A stretch of DNA of 64,000 nt from Citrus sinensis (taxonomy: Eukaryota > Streptophyta > Magnoliopsida > Sapindales > Rutaceae), in the NCBI RefSeq assembly GCF_022201045.2, contig NC_068559.1, positions 4,686,501-4,750,500 on the forward strand, read 5' to 3'. Of the stretch, positions 26,954 to 39,279 are shown piece by piece. The translations under genes were made by a program, and so were the position numbers. The notes below the pieces were generated by a model that saw only the letters and a list, made by a program, of their open reading frames with translations, did not search any database and was not told the origin of the DNA. Position 1 is the first letter of the stretch, and every line of letters starts with the position of its first letter.

Positions 26954-29825
26954 TCCACAAAATCAAATCTTTTTTTTATTCTTTCAATGAGTTTTCATCA
27001 ACAAGGTTCCATAGCAGCTTTTTTTTTTTCTTTTTTTTTTCAAGCTTTCAACACACAAAACAAGAACCAAGATGATGGCTACGTGAACAACACATGCATC
27101 TATGAGCTCACATTCTATGAATTGTTTCTGTGTTGTTTAAAATGAAGTACAAATGTATTACGATCCTCTGATCCCACCTAAGGGAATCAGAGAGTCAAAA
27201 TGTCTTTCTTGATTGTTTTTGAATTTTCCGGGAGCTGCTTTGCTTTATTTGTTTTTTTTTTTTTTTTTTTGTTTTCTTTGGGGTTTTGTTTTCTATTTAT
27301 TTCCCTCGCCTTTCATAAAATAACTGTCTTTGGTGCATGCATTATATTTGCAATGGCAAACACAGTGTGGCACGTTGAAATTACTAGAATACCCCTCATT
27401 GTTGCTGGTCATATTATGATTAGTTTTTGGTTGTTCGTTGAAAAATTTAATGCAAAATATCCCTTTCTCCAATGACATTTCTAAGTTGGATTTTATTTAT
27501 TTATTTATTTTGCATTTATGGATGCTCATGTTGTGATCTTCAATTTGTGGAAATTGCACTCCTATTATAATGATTTCTAATTTATTTTTCTATCATCTTT
27601 TGACTCCCCAGTTACATATATGATAGCCACCATTAATATGCATCCAGTGGTGGTTACAGTCATAATTGTATCAAGCATGCATGTGTTTGAATAATTTGCT
27701 CCTTAGCATTAAAGAAATTACTTTGGAATTGATTGATTAAGTTAAATAAATATTATTAATAAATTTGATGGCGAAGGGAGGGGTAATTTGGTAAAACTGT
27801 AAAGCAATCACCTTTTATTTTGTCTTCTTCTGATTTTATTATTTTTATTTTTTCTGTGACACCTCATTGAAGAAAGAAATAGTTGGAACTTGGAAGATAC
27901 GCTGGAGTCTGTTATAAGAAGGGTAATCAGTGATTAAATTTTAATTACAAATAATTAACAATGATTAATAAAATTATGTGATATATATATATTTTTTTAA
28001 AAAAATTATTATAAGAGAATTCCCAAAAGGAGATGACTAAAAAGGGTAAAGAATAGGGAGATAATAACTGGCACGAGGGACCGAAAAAAGAGAGATACTG
28101 TTTTTTTAGCTTTAAAAGAAAAAAAAAAAGGGTAAGAAATTGGGGAAATCCAAGTGGATGGTCTCAAAATCTTTTTTTTTTTTTGATTCCTTAATCCTTC
28201 CGAACATTTGCCTGCCAAAACCCAAAATCCACCTTCTGCTTATTTGGCTTTTTAATTATGCTGTTAAAATTTTTACCAAGTCAAATAGTCCAACCGAAAT
28301 GTCAAATACTCCAACCAGAATCTCGTTTCTTTTCTGCTTTAAGGGGGCTCCGAAATTTAACCAACCAGGACTAAGTTCAAATAACAATATAATTTTAATA
28401 AATAACAAGTATTAAAATTTAAATTCATTAAAATATTTGATTCAATAAATTTGCAACTGTCTCGAAGTATTTTCATTTGTTGAAAACGTTTAAGGATAAT
28501 CTCGTTATTAATATTATAGCATGAGAAAATTCTCTAAAAAAATGATAATTAATCAAGAGTGCACACCTAAATAATTAGAGCAACAAATCAGTGATAAGTT
28601 TTTTGAGATAGTTTAATTTTTTAGAGATAAAAGAGGAATGAAGAATTGGAAGAGAAAAAAGACAACCGTCCAAATATATGAGCTAATAATTAAGCTAAAG
28701 GTATAAAGCATTCTTTTAACATGTTAGATTTTTTTATGTTTTTGAAATTTAAGAGGGGTTTTTTTTCGTGTTTCAAATCAAATAATGTACATAAAATTTT
28801 TTAAAAACCATGCCCTTGCTTTAGGATCTTAATTCTCACAACCTTAAAATAAAAAAAAAATAAATTAGGTTCTTAGGTGGGAGGTGAAAATTTAGAATAC
28901 TCGTCGTGTTTACATATATTTTTGTTCGATTCTTATTAATTATAAAAATTCAATGAAAAAAAGAATATACATCAAAAGTGTAAAACCACTCTCTCAAACA
29001 GAATATATATATATAAAATTCATTAGATACTTGCATCTTTATGTGAAATGATTGATTGTTTTTAAATTTGAGTAAGTTGCTGGGGGTGTATATAGTAGCT
29101 TGTAATATAATTTGCTATTCAGCATGTGTTAAAAACTTAAAACAGGTTTTCTCCTAAACAGTAAATTTAAGATTCGACCCTCAACTTAATAAAGGACACA
29201 GCAGCCCTAGGAATTTATCAAGGATCAAGAAATGCATATACTAATGACACATGGCAGTTGTTTTTTTTTTTAAATAATGATTTTGTCCACCTGTTAAGCA
29301 GGGTAAATAATTATGTTGGTTGGGATTATAATAGTTGTCAACTTGTATTTTTGACCATGACTTTGAAACAAAATCAAAACTGTCATGATCGATTGTTTTA
29401 ATGCATTATTACCATGCCTAGGCTGGCATCACATCGATTGCTGAAAAGTCTGCTTTGTGCATGTCCCAATTCTTCATGAAGTTTCCTGCTACTCGAGAGA
29501 TTCTATAACAGGTTACATTTTCACTGTCTAAATGCTTTCAAATCCCTGCATATTTCTAATCTGGAAGCAACGGTACTGCAGGGGGCCACAAGAGCAGAAT
29601 GGATAAGCAACAAAATTTTTAAATGCTCACTAATTCCATAAAGAAAATTTTAAAACACTTAATAGCCCCCAGAATGGTTCAAAAAATCCCAGCTTCTGAT
29701 TTGCTCGGTCTGTTAACAAGGTTGGAGCCACTAACTATTTTGTGCTACAGAGATTTCATTTGTAAATGTATCACAGCTTAATTGCATATGGACGGACGCC
29801 TTTCAGATATAAGCCATGACGTTCA
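26954..29825. other. Intergenic region between EDR2-like and OST1 genes
   Basis: No gene supported. The left few hundred bases should hold the promoter and leader of the EDR2-like gene (pyrimidine runs near 27020-27040 and 27250-27270). The right end (about 29400-29825) probably includes the OST1 3' untranslated region. The middle is plain AT-rich DNA. Confidence 0.5.
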
Positions 29826-32800
29826 TCATTTGCGTATGGAGAGATCAACATGTAGATAAGCTACACAAGCCATGAAAAACAAGAAAAATGCAGACGCCAA
29901 CATCATTGGCTCTGCAAGCATGAAGATAGGCTTGAATGTATAATACACCTGCCAAAAGAAGAAAAAAATAGGGGGTTAATAGTAATCCTGGAACAAAAAA
30001 AGCCATCGGAAAGACAGAAATAGGGTATCTTCATTGTTTACAAGGAATAAGGACATTAACTTGCAGATAAAAGCGGTAGGTACAAGTACGGTGGTGCTAA
30101 TCCACAAGCATAACCAAAAGGGAATTCCTTTTTTTTTTTCTTTTTTTTTTTCCATTTCCTTTGACGAGACCAAAAGGGAAATTCAGTTCAACCAAATACA
30201 GTTCATAGTCAACTCAATCAAATTACATCCTTTCTCTTCACTACTTCAAACAAATGACAAAATTGCAAATCTCTTATATGAATAAGAAAACAACACATGT
30301 TGAATCGCTAGTGACCACCAATTTGGCAAAACACATGAGAAAATAAAAGTATCAAAGGACCAGATGCTGGCACTCTCAACCACAACCACAATCATGAGAT
30401 CTTATAATATGTTGTAAATTGCGGAAACATGCACAATGACATTACGGGAAAAAAATGATACGCAAAAACCAGAAACCTAAAACATAATAAAGTACGTGGA
30501 GCCTCTAATAATTCTTGTTTACAACCCATTAACTCAACTAAAAAACAGGTTCAATCTTGTCAGCATGCACTGCAAGATACGCTTCCCCAAAAGAGAATAT
30601 TTAAATCATTCCACTGACACAAAATGTACCAAGGAGGACAGAAACAAAAATAATAAAATCAATACTAAGGAAATGCAATGGCAGAACCGATGAAAAAGTC
30701 ACCTGGAAAGGAATGTTGTGAACAGGAACTACGTTTTTCTTTTCTAGAACCACCACAGTCCTCCCTACGACATCAAGGTAAGAATACTTGGTCTGCAGAA
30801 GTACACATGAGAATAAAGCTCAGATACATAATATACAAATCAAAGTATCCATAAAAAATTGGTATCATGAATAATTACTTCTAGACGTTGCTCTACAGGA
30901 AAAGGAACAACAGCAGAAGGGCCTTTTGATCCTTCCGGCAACACAACCTGAAATATAATAGTTCCCACATTAGCAAATTTGCCTTCCAGTGTTTTCCATT
31001 TTAGACAAAAAGATGGAAGCAATGATTTAGAGCAATTGGAGACTAACAATAGGACCACAATATTAAACTTACTTTGATGGTCAACTTGTCAACAACTGTC
31101 TCAACAAGAGGGCATCCAAAGGTGAAGTTGAGGTAACGCCTGCCATCAGATGACTCAAAAAGGAAGTCTTCCAATGGAAGCCCATATCCAATGACAAAAG
31201 TGGCTCTCCAACCTCCAAATAAAGGATAGCGTGGTTCAATCTCAAGTTCTGACTGCAAAGGCCAGCATCCGGTCAACATATGGAGAGATAGAATTAGCAT
31301 CTAGACGGCAAAAAGACTGAGATATCTTTCAAAACAATTTTATCAAGTGATCCTTGTCCATGATTAACATAAGGCCAAAGGTTATAAGGATGAAAAATAC
31401 ACATTCAGGAAACTTAAGAAAATCTTTCTGCAGTTCTCGATTTTATGAAAAAAAATTGTTCTGCTGAAAGAAAATGCACCATACCAGATGCACAAAGGCT
31501 ACACGAAATTGACTGACACCATTTGCCAGTTAGAGAGCATACATCACTGAAGAATTAGGTAGGACACATAATACTACTAATCTTTTCATGGTCAGGTATG
31601 TTACCAATTAAGATTATGATTACCATCTTCACACGAATAAACTTAATAGTTTGAGCATATAACTCATCAAAAAATAGCATAAACTCTGGAGTCCTAACAC
31701 CTAACAGAAACAATACAAGCAAACTTCTCTAAAACAAAATAATCTCCTTCATAGAAGGCAAACAGTACTTACTATCTTCCAAGAATCTGCACGTAAATGC
31801 GATGTTGAGATGTTTCCTATTTCGTCTCGGTAGTACACAGAGTGAACTCGAGGGGGTAGCCTTGCCAAGAGGTGTTTGAAGGAGGATACACCACTAAAAG
31901 TCGGCTTGGATTGATAATCAACCCTGCCAAAAGAAAACTTCACAAGATGAATATTAAAATGAACTTTAAAAAAGAAAGAATTATAGTTACGGTGCCATAA
32001 AATTTAAAGATGAATGACACCAAGTGGTCTTTTGGTTTATAACTGAAGAACATTAATTTAAAAGAATGTGAATTCACAACATGGGAGCATAAAATCATAT
32101 TAATAGAAGAATTTGCACATTCGTTCCGAAATTGTTGCATGTTGCTAGAAATCTCTTCATGTGGTTTGGTGTCCATGTTATCACGTTTTATCAGCATTCT
32201 GATTCAACAACTCTCCAAGGAAACTTTTATGTGTTATTTAAACTTGTCATCGCATCAATGTTCTGAAAGATACTACATTTATTTGCAAAGCTTTAGGATA
32301 ATACATATCATGTATTACATTTTGTTCAAACTTGTTTCTTCCTGTAACCATACTAAGCACAAGGATATTCTCTTAATTCATATTACACATTGAGGACCAA
32401 GCTCATTAAAACAGAGAGACGATACAGATTCAAATTAGAAAGAAGGGATATAATCTTTTCAAACATTTTAATGGTAATAACAAAAAGCATCATAGATGAT
32501 CAGCAGTCAGCAGCAAACTCTACCTTGAAAAAATGCCTTTGTGTCGAGCACCAGCATGAGCCAACTTGTACTGCTCTGTAATCTGAAGGTTGCCCCAGTG
32601 AGATATTTCCACTTCACGAACAAGCTCCTCAACAACAGAAAATGGGTTATTATTCTCAAAATGAACAAGAAGTGGAGAATACGAATATGGAGGTCGATCC
32701 TCATATGGTCCGTACTTCAGTTCATTACCTGCCCGGTCGGTGGGTTCAACTCTAGTGAATGATTCCACCTTATTACTTGGTATCTTAATAAAAGTTGTCT

Positions 32801-33849
32801 GTTGCTTAATATGATACGGTGACAGTATTAAAGCACTATCACGATAATATACTAACTGAGATTCTGATTGGCTTATTTCCACAGGGAAAGGTTCTAGAGA
32901 ATGAGTAAGTATATAAAGAATTTCTAGTGTTGCAGTTTCACCCGTGTTCAATGGATTAGCCAACACAATAGTGTAGTAATTAGTTTCATTTGGTGCATCA
33001 GGTAGCTGTGTTGGTTTTACAGCAAGTGACACATACGTTTTCTTCTTCTTTTTTCCCGTAGCTGCTAAAGCTTCGAGAAATGCTAGATGATCGACTTGGG
33101 TTGGTGGGAAAGCAAGAAGGATTTCTGAAGCACTAGTTTTCCCAGTATTCTCAACCTGGACAAGAACCATAAACCCGATATACACGTCAATCTATATATT
33201 ATAACCACAAGAGCCTATAAACATGTCTTATCAACTAAATTGCTAAACACCAACATTTCAGTATCTTTCCAGCAACTGAAAGGAATTACCTTCAGAGTCA
33301 AGAACACCTTAACAATATGCGTACTCAAGTCAATCTGCACCAATTTATCAAAGCAAGAATAACAACAATCAGAACGATCGATCACATGAGTCAAAATTAT
33401 GAAATAGATGATGGTTAGATTATTAGATTAATGTACTTTCAATAAATGAGATTGCTATCTTAACCTGCAAATTGCATTAACCTAATGCAACCTTATCCAT
33501 TTTCGTTGTCCATTTGGAAAAAAAAAAAAAAATTCATCCTACAATACTTTTATTAGTGACAAAAATAAGATTTTGCGATAAGATTACAAAGTTAAATAAA
33601 ATAAATAACTTATTTTTATCATCTATCCAACAATCAAACATGAACCCAGTCGGAAAAATGACTAAAATTATAAATCTATTATTTCGGAAAATGAAAATTG
33701 GGAAAGTAAAAATGATTAATCAAACTTACTCGACGCTCGGCATTATTGATTCGGATCTGGTGAGAGGAAGCTCCGGAGATAAATAAGAAAATGGGTATTA
33801 CTATTATCGTGAGAGAGATTATTATTCGTGGTCTTAACAAAGCTTCCAT
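29826..33849 (-). CDS. OST1: Ribophorin I, oligosaccharyltransferase subunit 1
   Basis: Eight exons, 1410 nt, 469 aa: 33730-33849, 33290-33334, 32524-33155, 31773-31923, 31073-31252, 30879-30947, 30703-30792, 29826-29948; all junctions are GT-AG and in phase. The N-terminus has a hydrophobic segment (about residues 9-27) that fits a cleaved signal peptide. The long lumenal ribophorin I domain includes YEDRPPYSYSPLLVHFENN and EIEPRYPLFGGWRATF. One C-terminal membrane segment (about 438-462) is followed by a short tail. Plant ribophorin I has this length and lacks the longer animal cytosolic domain. Role: non-catalytic subunit of the ER oligosaccharyltransferase that N-glycosylates nascent proteins at the translocon. 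A five-lysine run follows ALAATG in exon 3. Divergent neighbour: the BAHD gene. Confidence 0.93.
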
Positions 33850-34001
33850 TGCTTTTGTTGATTTTGCTAATTTTTCCTTCTTCTTCTTCTTCTCCCACGC
33901 AGTTGACGAGCAACTGTGAATGACTCTGGCTGTGTATGCACGACCAGGGGGAGTGCGAGCAAGTCAGTCTCAGTCAAGCTGGCTTGCTGGCCCGATCTGT
34001 T

Positions 34002-34015
34002 TGGGCCTTTGGGCT
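34002..34015 (-). promoter_or_regulatory. Paired site II (TGGGCY) elements upstream of OST1
   Basis: TGGGCC at 34002-34007 and TGGGCT at 34010-34015, about 155-165 bp upstream of the OST1 start codon, with another GGCCC nearby at about 33989. Site II motifs are bound by TCP factors and are common in promoters of housekeeping and growth genes. Function here is inferred. Confidence 0.45.
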
Positions 34016-34747
34016 GAGAATTTTAAATACACTCCAATATGTACCCAAGTTACGTCCGTTTCTTGTTTTTCTAAATCATTTTCTGATTCCAATAATTCCG
34101 CATTATATTATCAATTGACTAGAAATTTAGGGCGCGTATAATATTATTTTTCAAATGATATTTTCTTGTTCTTTTTTTTTTAAAGTAATTTTTATTGGAT
34201 ATTTTTAAACATAAATTATGTGGGTCTTATTATATTTTTAATTCTATCAACAATAACATATTGTATTAGTTTATACAATATCATTTATATAAAAGTGTTT
34301 GTGACCGTATTACTCTCATATATAATTGCACCCTGCAATGTAAAATGAAAATCGAAGAACACAATAAATTGATTTTTTGTTTTTTCTTTAAAAGAGAAAA
34401 TGAAGAAATGAATACAGGCCAAAATAATGCTTGGCAAAATTTTTTTTAATCTTTTTTCTTTCCTTTATAAATTTAAACGAAAGATGGTGGTTGAACGTGT
34501 TGGTAGAATGGTACAAGAGAGACTTTCCATGAACGTTTGGTACGTAGGATCGTTTGGTAGGACAAAAATTGTGGCTAGCAAATTAAAGATGAAAATAATT
34601 TAGTTAGATTTTGTAGATAAAAGAGAAGTTCCTGTCTATTTCTTCATTAATCGAGCTATTAAATTATAGTAACAAGTTCATAACCAAAATACAGGAAGAC
34701 GCGGCAGCAGTAGGTACATTAATTAGTGCTCAAAAGCATATGTATGC

Positions 34748-34795
<48 letters not shown>

Positions 34796-34945
34796 GAATG
34801 TACATATGCATAATGTAGCATGCACTCAACACCTCAACAACACAAATTAACAAAAGTACAGAGAAATTAAAAAGCTAGCGAGTGTTAGAATTTGGGTTTG
34901 GCTTCATTTTCCTTTCTTTTTCCTACGTATATCATCATCAATATC
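34016..34945. other. Intergenic region between OST1 and the BAHD gene
   Basis: This divergent region holds the BAHD promoter on the right. The main landmark is an uninterrupted TA microsatellite of about 40 bp at 34753-34792, roughly 150-190 bp upstream of the BAHD ATG. It may stand in for the TATA region. No ORF is supported. Confidence 0.5.
34753..34792. repeat. TA dinucleotide microsatellite
   Basis: About 20 perfect TA units upstream of the BAHD acyltransferase. A length-variable marker candidate that could affect promoter strength; effect unknown. Confidence 0.9.
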
Positions 34946-36397
34946 ATGAATATCATCAGCAGCAGATGTGTAAAAATAAGAGAGGTTACTAGAGTCACCC
35001 CATTCTTCGACTCAACGGCATCAACAAATGATAATCCCTTGCCCTCCACTGCTCTTGCTCTCACCTATTTCGACACAAAATGGTTTAAGTTCCCTCCTGT
35101 GCAGCGCCTCTTCTTCTATCGAAATCAAACATCTGACACTGATTCAATCAGATTCAATTCGGAGATCCTTCCACAGCTGAAGCACTCTCTCTCACTCGCT
35201 CTCCTTCACTATCTCCCTCTCGCCGGTCACATCATGTGGCCGGAGCTGGAGCCAAAGCCAGCCGTCTATTACTTCCCTGACCAAAAATGCGACGGCGTTT
35301 CATTCGTAGTTGCTGAGTCTTCCGATGCCGACTTTGATCGCGTCTCTGGCGATGGAATCCGTGAAGCTGCTGAATATCATCCTCTTGTGCCCCAGTTTTC
35401 GATCACTGAAGATAAAGCTGAGGTAATTGCTATCCAAATAACACTGTTTCCGAATCAGGGCTTTTCGATTGGCGTTTCAGCTCACCATGCAGTTCTTGAT
35501 GGCAAAAGTACAACCTTGTTTATCAAATCTTGGGCTTATTTGTGCAAACAATTAAAATTACAACAACAACAACAACAACAAGAACAAACGTACTTGCCTC
35601 CGGAGTTAACCCCATGTTTTGACCGGACGGTCGTCAAAGACCCGGATGGGATCGACTTGATCTACCTCAAACACTGGATGTCCGGATCTTCTTCCAACAG
35701 GCGAAGCTTGAATGTTATGCCTGTTAAACCAGAAAACTATTATTCCAACTTGGTCCGAATGACATTTGAATTGAACCGTGAAGACATAAACAAACTGAGG
35801 GATAAAGTAAACGAAGTACTTTACTCCACTCAAGGCGGTGCACAGTATTTGTCGTCTTTTGTGATTACTTGTGCTCATGTGTTTGTCTGGCTGGTTAAAG
35901 CCAGAGATGTAGAAGCTAACACAACTGTTAGGTTTGTGATAACAACGGATTGTAGGAGCCGTTTGGATCCTCCAATTCCTGCTAATTATTTCGGCAACTG
36001 TACTGGTGGAGAATTTGGGGAAGCGAAAGCAAGTGGTTTCATGCAGGAAAATGGGTTTGCCTTTGTTGCACACAAGTTAAGTGATTTGATCAAAGGGATA
36101 AAGCGGGGTGCTGTTCTAGGATCAGAGGATGAGTTTTTAAACGGAATGGCAAAGATGCGAGAGGCACAACAGTTAAAGATATCTGTGGCCGGATCCAACC
36201 GTTTTGATGTTTACGGGTCTGATTTCGGGTGGGGGAGGCCCGAGAAGGTGGAGGTTGTGTCTATAGATACAACGGGAGCTATTTCTTTAGCCGAGACTAG
36301 AGATGGATGTGGTGGTTTTGAGATTGGTGTTGTTTTGGAGAAGCAACAAATGGAGGTTTTTGCTTCTCTCTTTGTTGATGCCCTCAAAGATCTTTGA
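34946..36397 (+). CDS. BAHD acyltransferase, malonyltransferase-like
   Basis: Intronless, 483 aa from ATG 34946; the frame stays open upstream to a TTG at 34892, but family N-termini match the ATG (MNIISSRCVKIREVTRVTPF). Catalytic HxxxD is His181-Asp185 in SAHHAVLDGKS. The structural DFGWG motif is at 426-430, followed by RPEKVEVVSID. YFGNC and a C-terminus with ETRDGCGGFEIGVVLEKQQM are also present. These features point to the BAHD clade of anthocyanin/flavonoid and phenolic-glucoside malonyltransferases, soluble cytosolic enzymes that move an acyl group from acyl-CoA to a sugar hydroxyl. Acyl donor and acceptor cannot be fixed from sequence. A CAA-rich stretch encodes a polyglutamine run (QQQQQQQEQ) shortly after the active site, in the variable crossover-loop region. 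Complete, no disruption seen. Confidence 0.9.
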   Translation: MNIISSRCVKIREVTRVTPFFDSTASTNDNPLPSTALALTYFDTKWFKFPPVQRLFFYRNQTSDTDSIRFNSEILPQLKHSLSLALLHYLPLAGHIMWPELEPKPAVYYFPDQKCDGVSFVVAESSDADFDRVSGDGIREAAEYHPLVPQFSITEDKAEVIAIQITLFPNQGFSIGVSAHHAVLDGKSTTLFIKSWAYLCKQLKLQQQQQQQEQTYLPPELTPCFDRTVVKDPDGIDLIYLKHWMSGSSSNRRSLNVMPVKPENYYSNLVRMTFELNREDINKLRDKVNEVLYSTQGGAQYLSSFVITCAHVFVWLVKARDVEANTTVRFVITTDCRSRLDPPIPANYFGNCTGGEFGEAKASGFMQENGFAFVAHKLSDLIKGIKRGAVLGSEDEFLNGMAKMREAQQLKISVAGSNRFDVYGSDFGWGRPEKVEVVSIDTTGAISLAETRDGCGGFEIGVVLEKQQMEVFASLFVDALKDL

Positions 36398-36429
36398 AGT
36401 ACACATGTTATGCCATGAGTTTAGCTAGT

Positions 36430-36468
<39 letters not shown>

Positions 36469-36478
36469 ATGTGTGTGT
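36430..36478. repeat. AT/GT compound microsatellite
   Basis: An AT run followed by a GT run just after the BAHD stop codon, probably in or next to its 3' untranslated region. Confidence 0.85.
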
Positions 36479-36655
36479 TTTTTTTGTTGCACGCCTATTT
36501 ATATTTTAGGTACTAAATAATAAATTAAAAGTAGTTAGAGCTGCAATTTTAGTTAAAAAATAAGAGTTTTTTAACATGTGTGTGTATGCTTAGGAAATTC
36601 CAGCTAATGTGAAACTAATTATTGAATTTTCCTTGCAAAAGTACATTATATATAT

Positions 36656-36857
36656 GAGTAATGATACAGTCACAAACTCTTGTACAAACTTATTTTGTAC
36701 AAACTGACGTGGCATTAATTCATTGGTTGAATGAAAATATAAATTAATAAAAATAAATCATGTGGGCTAAGTGATATTTAATTCAACCAATCTTATCATA
36801 CCACATCAGTTTGTACAAAATAAGTTTGTACAAGAGTTTGTGGCTGTATCATTACTC
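36656..36857. mobile_element. Mutator-type MITE, family 1, copy 3 (best preserved)
   Basis: A 202-bp near-palindrome. Its two ends form an inverted repeat of about 60 bp with only a few mismatches (ends begin GAGTAATGATACAG; shared core CTTGTACAAACTTATTTTGT). Flanked by exact TATATATAT on both sides (36647-36655, 36858-36866), a 9-bp duplication, although in TA-rich DNA. Located about 260 bp beyond the BAHD stop codon. No coding capacity. Confidence 0.88.
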
Positions 36858-36866
36858 TATATATAT

Positions 36867-37235
36867 ATATAACATAATAATATTGTCGTCTTTAATTAAA
36901 AAAGGGTCAGATTATTTTGCGATAAAATTAACTTGTAAAATCTAATAAAGACCTTGTTTATTTTTTTTTCATCTACACAATAATCAAAGACGGAAAAATG
37001 AAGAAAATTTGAAATCTAATAAATTAGTAGAAAAATAAAAATTTTATTTTCATTAAGCCGGAAATATTAGTCTCATGATCATCAAGTTGAGACTAGAACT
37101 TGCCCGCCCTCTCATAAGCGTTGGTTGCCACTGGGCTTGTAGCCACATCTTCTATTTTTTTAACCAATCATTTTATGCAAAATTCGAGTTCATTTAAAAA
37201 TATTAGTACAATATTATCAATTGACTAATATTAGT
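36867..37235. other. Intergenic stretch
   Basis: AT-rich DNA between the MITE and the solo LTR. Nothing else recognised. Confidence 0.5.
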
Positions 37236-37944
37236 TGTTGACGCTAGTTTTTGGGTCAACTAGAAAATTAAATAAACGGGATGATATAAAGAACAAAACA
37301 CAAAGAACTTATATGGTTTAGAATTTAACTTATGTTCACGGGAATAGAAAGAGCAACTTTCACTGTTCAATGAGAATTACAATTTTTTATTTTTTGCTCA
37401 ACTATTTGCTTGTCTTCCCTATGCATCAAGGGTTCTCTATTTATAATACAATTTTTGGGCATCTTAAGTCATTGATAATCCTTGTTCTCCTCAGTTTTTA
37501 GTTCTTAATTAGAGTTTTATATGAAATCTCTGTTTATCTCCTTCTCAAATTGAGTTTTCGAAACTTTAGATTTTTCTTCCGCAATAGAACTTTCTTTGGT
37601 CCATGTTCCTATGCTTACATAATGCCCACATGCTTCCAACTCACATACATTCTTGCTCCATGACATCTTGCTTATGCCATGCTCCTTGCTTCTAATCACT
37701 TTGGCTCCATGACATCTTCCTTATGTCATGCTTCCTACTTCAAATCACTTTGACTCGATGACATCTTACTTATGTCATGTTTTATGCTTCAAATCACTTT
37801 GCTCTATGACATCTTATTGATGCCATGCTTCTTGCTTCAAGTCACTCTGGCTCCATGACATCTTATTTATGCTATGCTTCTTGCTTTAAACTACTTTGCT
37901 CCAGCTTGCTTCTTGCGTGCATGCTTCTTTTTCTCCTGACAACA
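37236..37944. mobile_element. Solo LTR (709 bp) with internal tandem repeat
   Basis: Begins TGTTGACGCTAG and ends CTCCTGACAACA, so it has TG...CA ends with a short TGTTG/CAACA inverted repeat. It is flanked by an exact 5-bp target duplication TTAGT (37231-37235, 37945-37949). No internal retrotransposon domain or partner LTR lies nearby, so this is the product of LTR-LTR recombination. Its inner right half is five units of a 49-bp tandem repeat. Superfamily and orientation not determined. Confidence 0.85.
37656..37898. repeat. 49-bp tandem repeat, five units
   Basis: Unit starts at 37656, 37705, 37754, 37802 and 37851, each beginning CTCCATGACATCTT or a close variant and ending in ATCACTTTG or similar. 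One unit is 48 bp. Lies wholly inside the solo LTR. There are no unique spacers between units, so it is not a CRISPR array. Confidence 0.9.
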
Positions 37945-37949
37945 TTAGT

Positions 37950-39279
37950 ATAAATTTAATGCATACTTTAGAAACTTAAATCACATCTCATTTAAATTGT
38001 TAATGTTTAAATTTGAATAATTTATTAATACGATGGGTTAAGTTGTAATAGAATTGTGAAGTATATAAATAATAAATGTGTTATGAATGAGTTCTTTCCT
38101 GCCAATATCTTTTAAATTTGGGTATCCAAGGGAGTCTTCCAAAAATCAATAACGTTGAACTTACACATCGTTTCATGAATGAAAGTGAAGGCTGGCTTTT
38201 GGTTTTGGGGGGAAGGGGGGTGTTGGGTGGGGGAAGAAAAAGAACGACGACTGAAGAAAAGAAAACAATAAGTTATTGGCAATTTGTCTGTTTAGTTAGA
38301 TTTAGAATTATTAAATAAAGTTAATAAAATATATAATTTTGTTCATATTAACACGTGATAAAATTTTCTATAAATCCTAGGAAAGAATATTAGCTTAGAA
38401 GAAATTTTATAAAATTTTCTATAAAATTTCGAAAAACAAGAGTGATTGGGAATTTAGGATCCCAATAGTTTAGTCCTAACTTGAGTCTCGAAACTCAATT
38501 TATTGTGGCATTCATCTATTGGATAGTAATTTTATAACGGATAAAATTAATATTCTACTATCTACTAGATAAATACCACGTCAGTTAAAACTCAAATTGA
38601 AACTCCATTATTAGAATCCTTAGTATTAATCTTCACAAAATGATTTTAGATTATTTCCACAAGATTAATGAAGCAAGGACGACAAAAGTAAGAGTTACAA
38701 AAATAAGAAACGTTAGAAGTTTAATGGACAGCTTATTTGTGATTTTAAGTGTAAGGTAAGTCATGCTATTGTTGTCAATGGAAAATCACGTATTACATAA
38801 ATTATATGTGCATGGAAGTTAGATGGACAGCTTCCCCATGATCAAAAGGGATGATCACAGTAACAAAGAGAAAACAATATATCCTCTATATAATACAATA
38901 ATGCTTCTCGAGATAGTGTAATATGCTGATTACTCATCTTTTTTTTAAAAAAAAAATTTATTCACAAACATTCGCACCGGTAATCAATTGCTTTCTAATG
39001 ATAGTTTCTAGCATTTTTTAATTTAAGTGTTTTAATGATTTTTGAGATATTGGTGAAAACTAAGTTAAATATTTAGGCAATTTGGACAAAATACTACCTA
39101 ACATGTGAAACGAAAGAATTTGTTTTGAAATCCTTTTTTGTCAACCTCATATTTTGAAAAGTATTGATCAACGCAACATGCCCATTTAATCGATAATTAA
39201 TCAACAGAGACAAAGCATATTCTTGATCTTCCAAAATCCAAATTTGTTGGACTTTTGGCCTACCACTTCATGCAGTGCT
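37950..39279. other. Intergenic AT-rich DNA
   Basis: No coding region or repeat boundary recognised between the two solo LTRs. Confidence 0.5.

Noticed and set aside
34892..34945. Extended N-terminus for the BAHD enzyme starting at a TTG
   Set aside because: The codon is TTG, not ATG. BAHD proteins start close to the VKI motif, and ATG 34946 fits.
35606..36073. 155-residue antisense open frame
   Set aside because: Shadow of the BAHD gene on the opposite strand; no family features.
37656..37898. CRISPR-like array
   Set aside because: Units are contiguous with no unique spacers, in plant DNA and inside a solo LTR.
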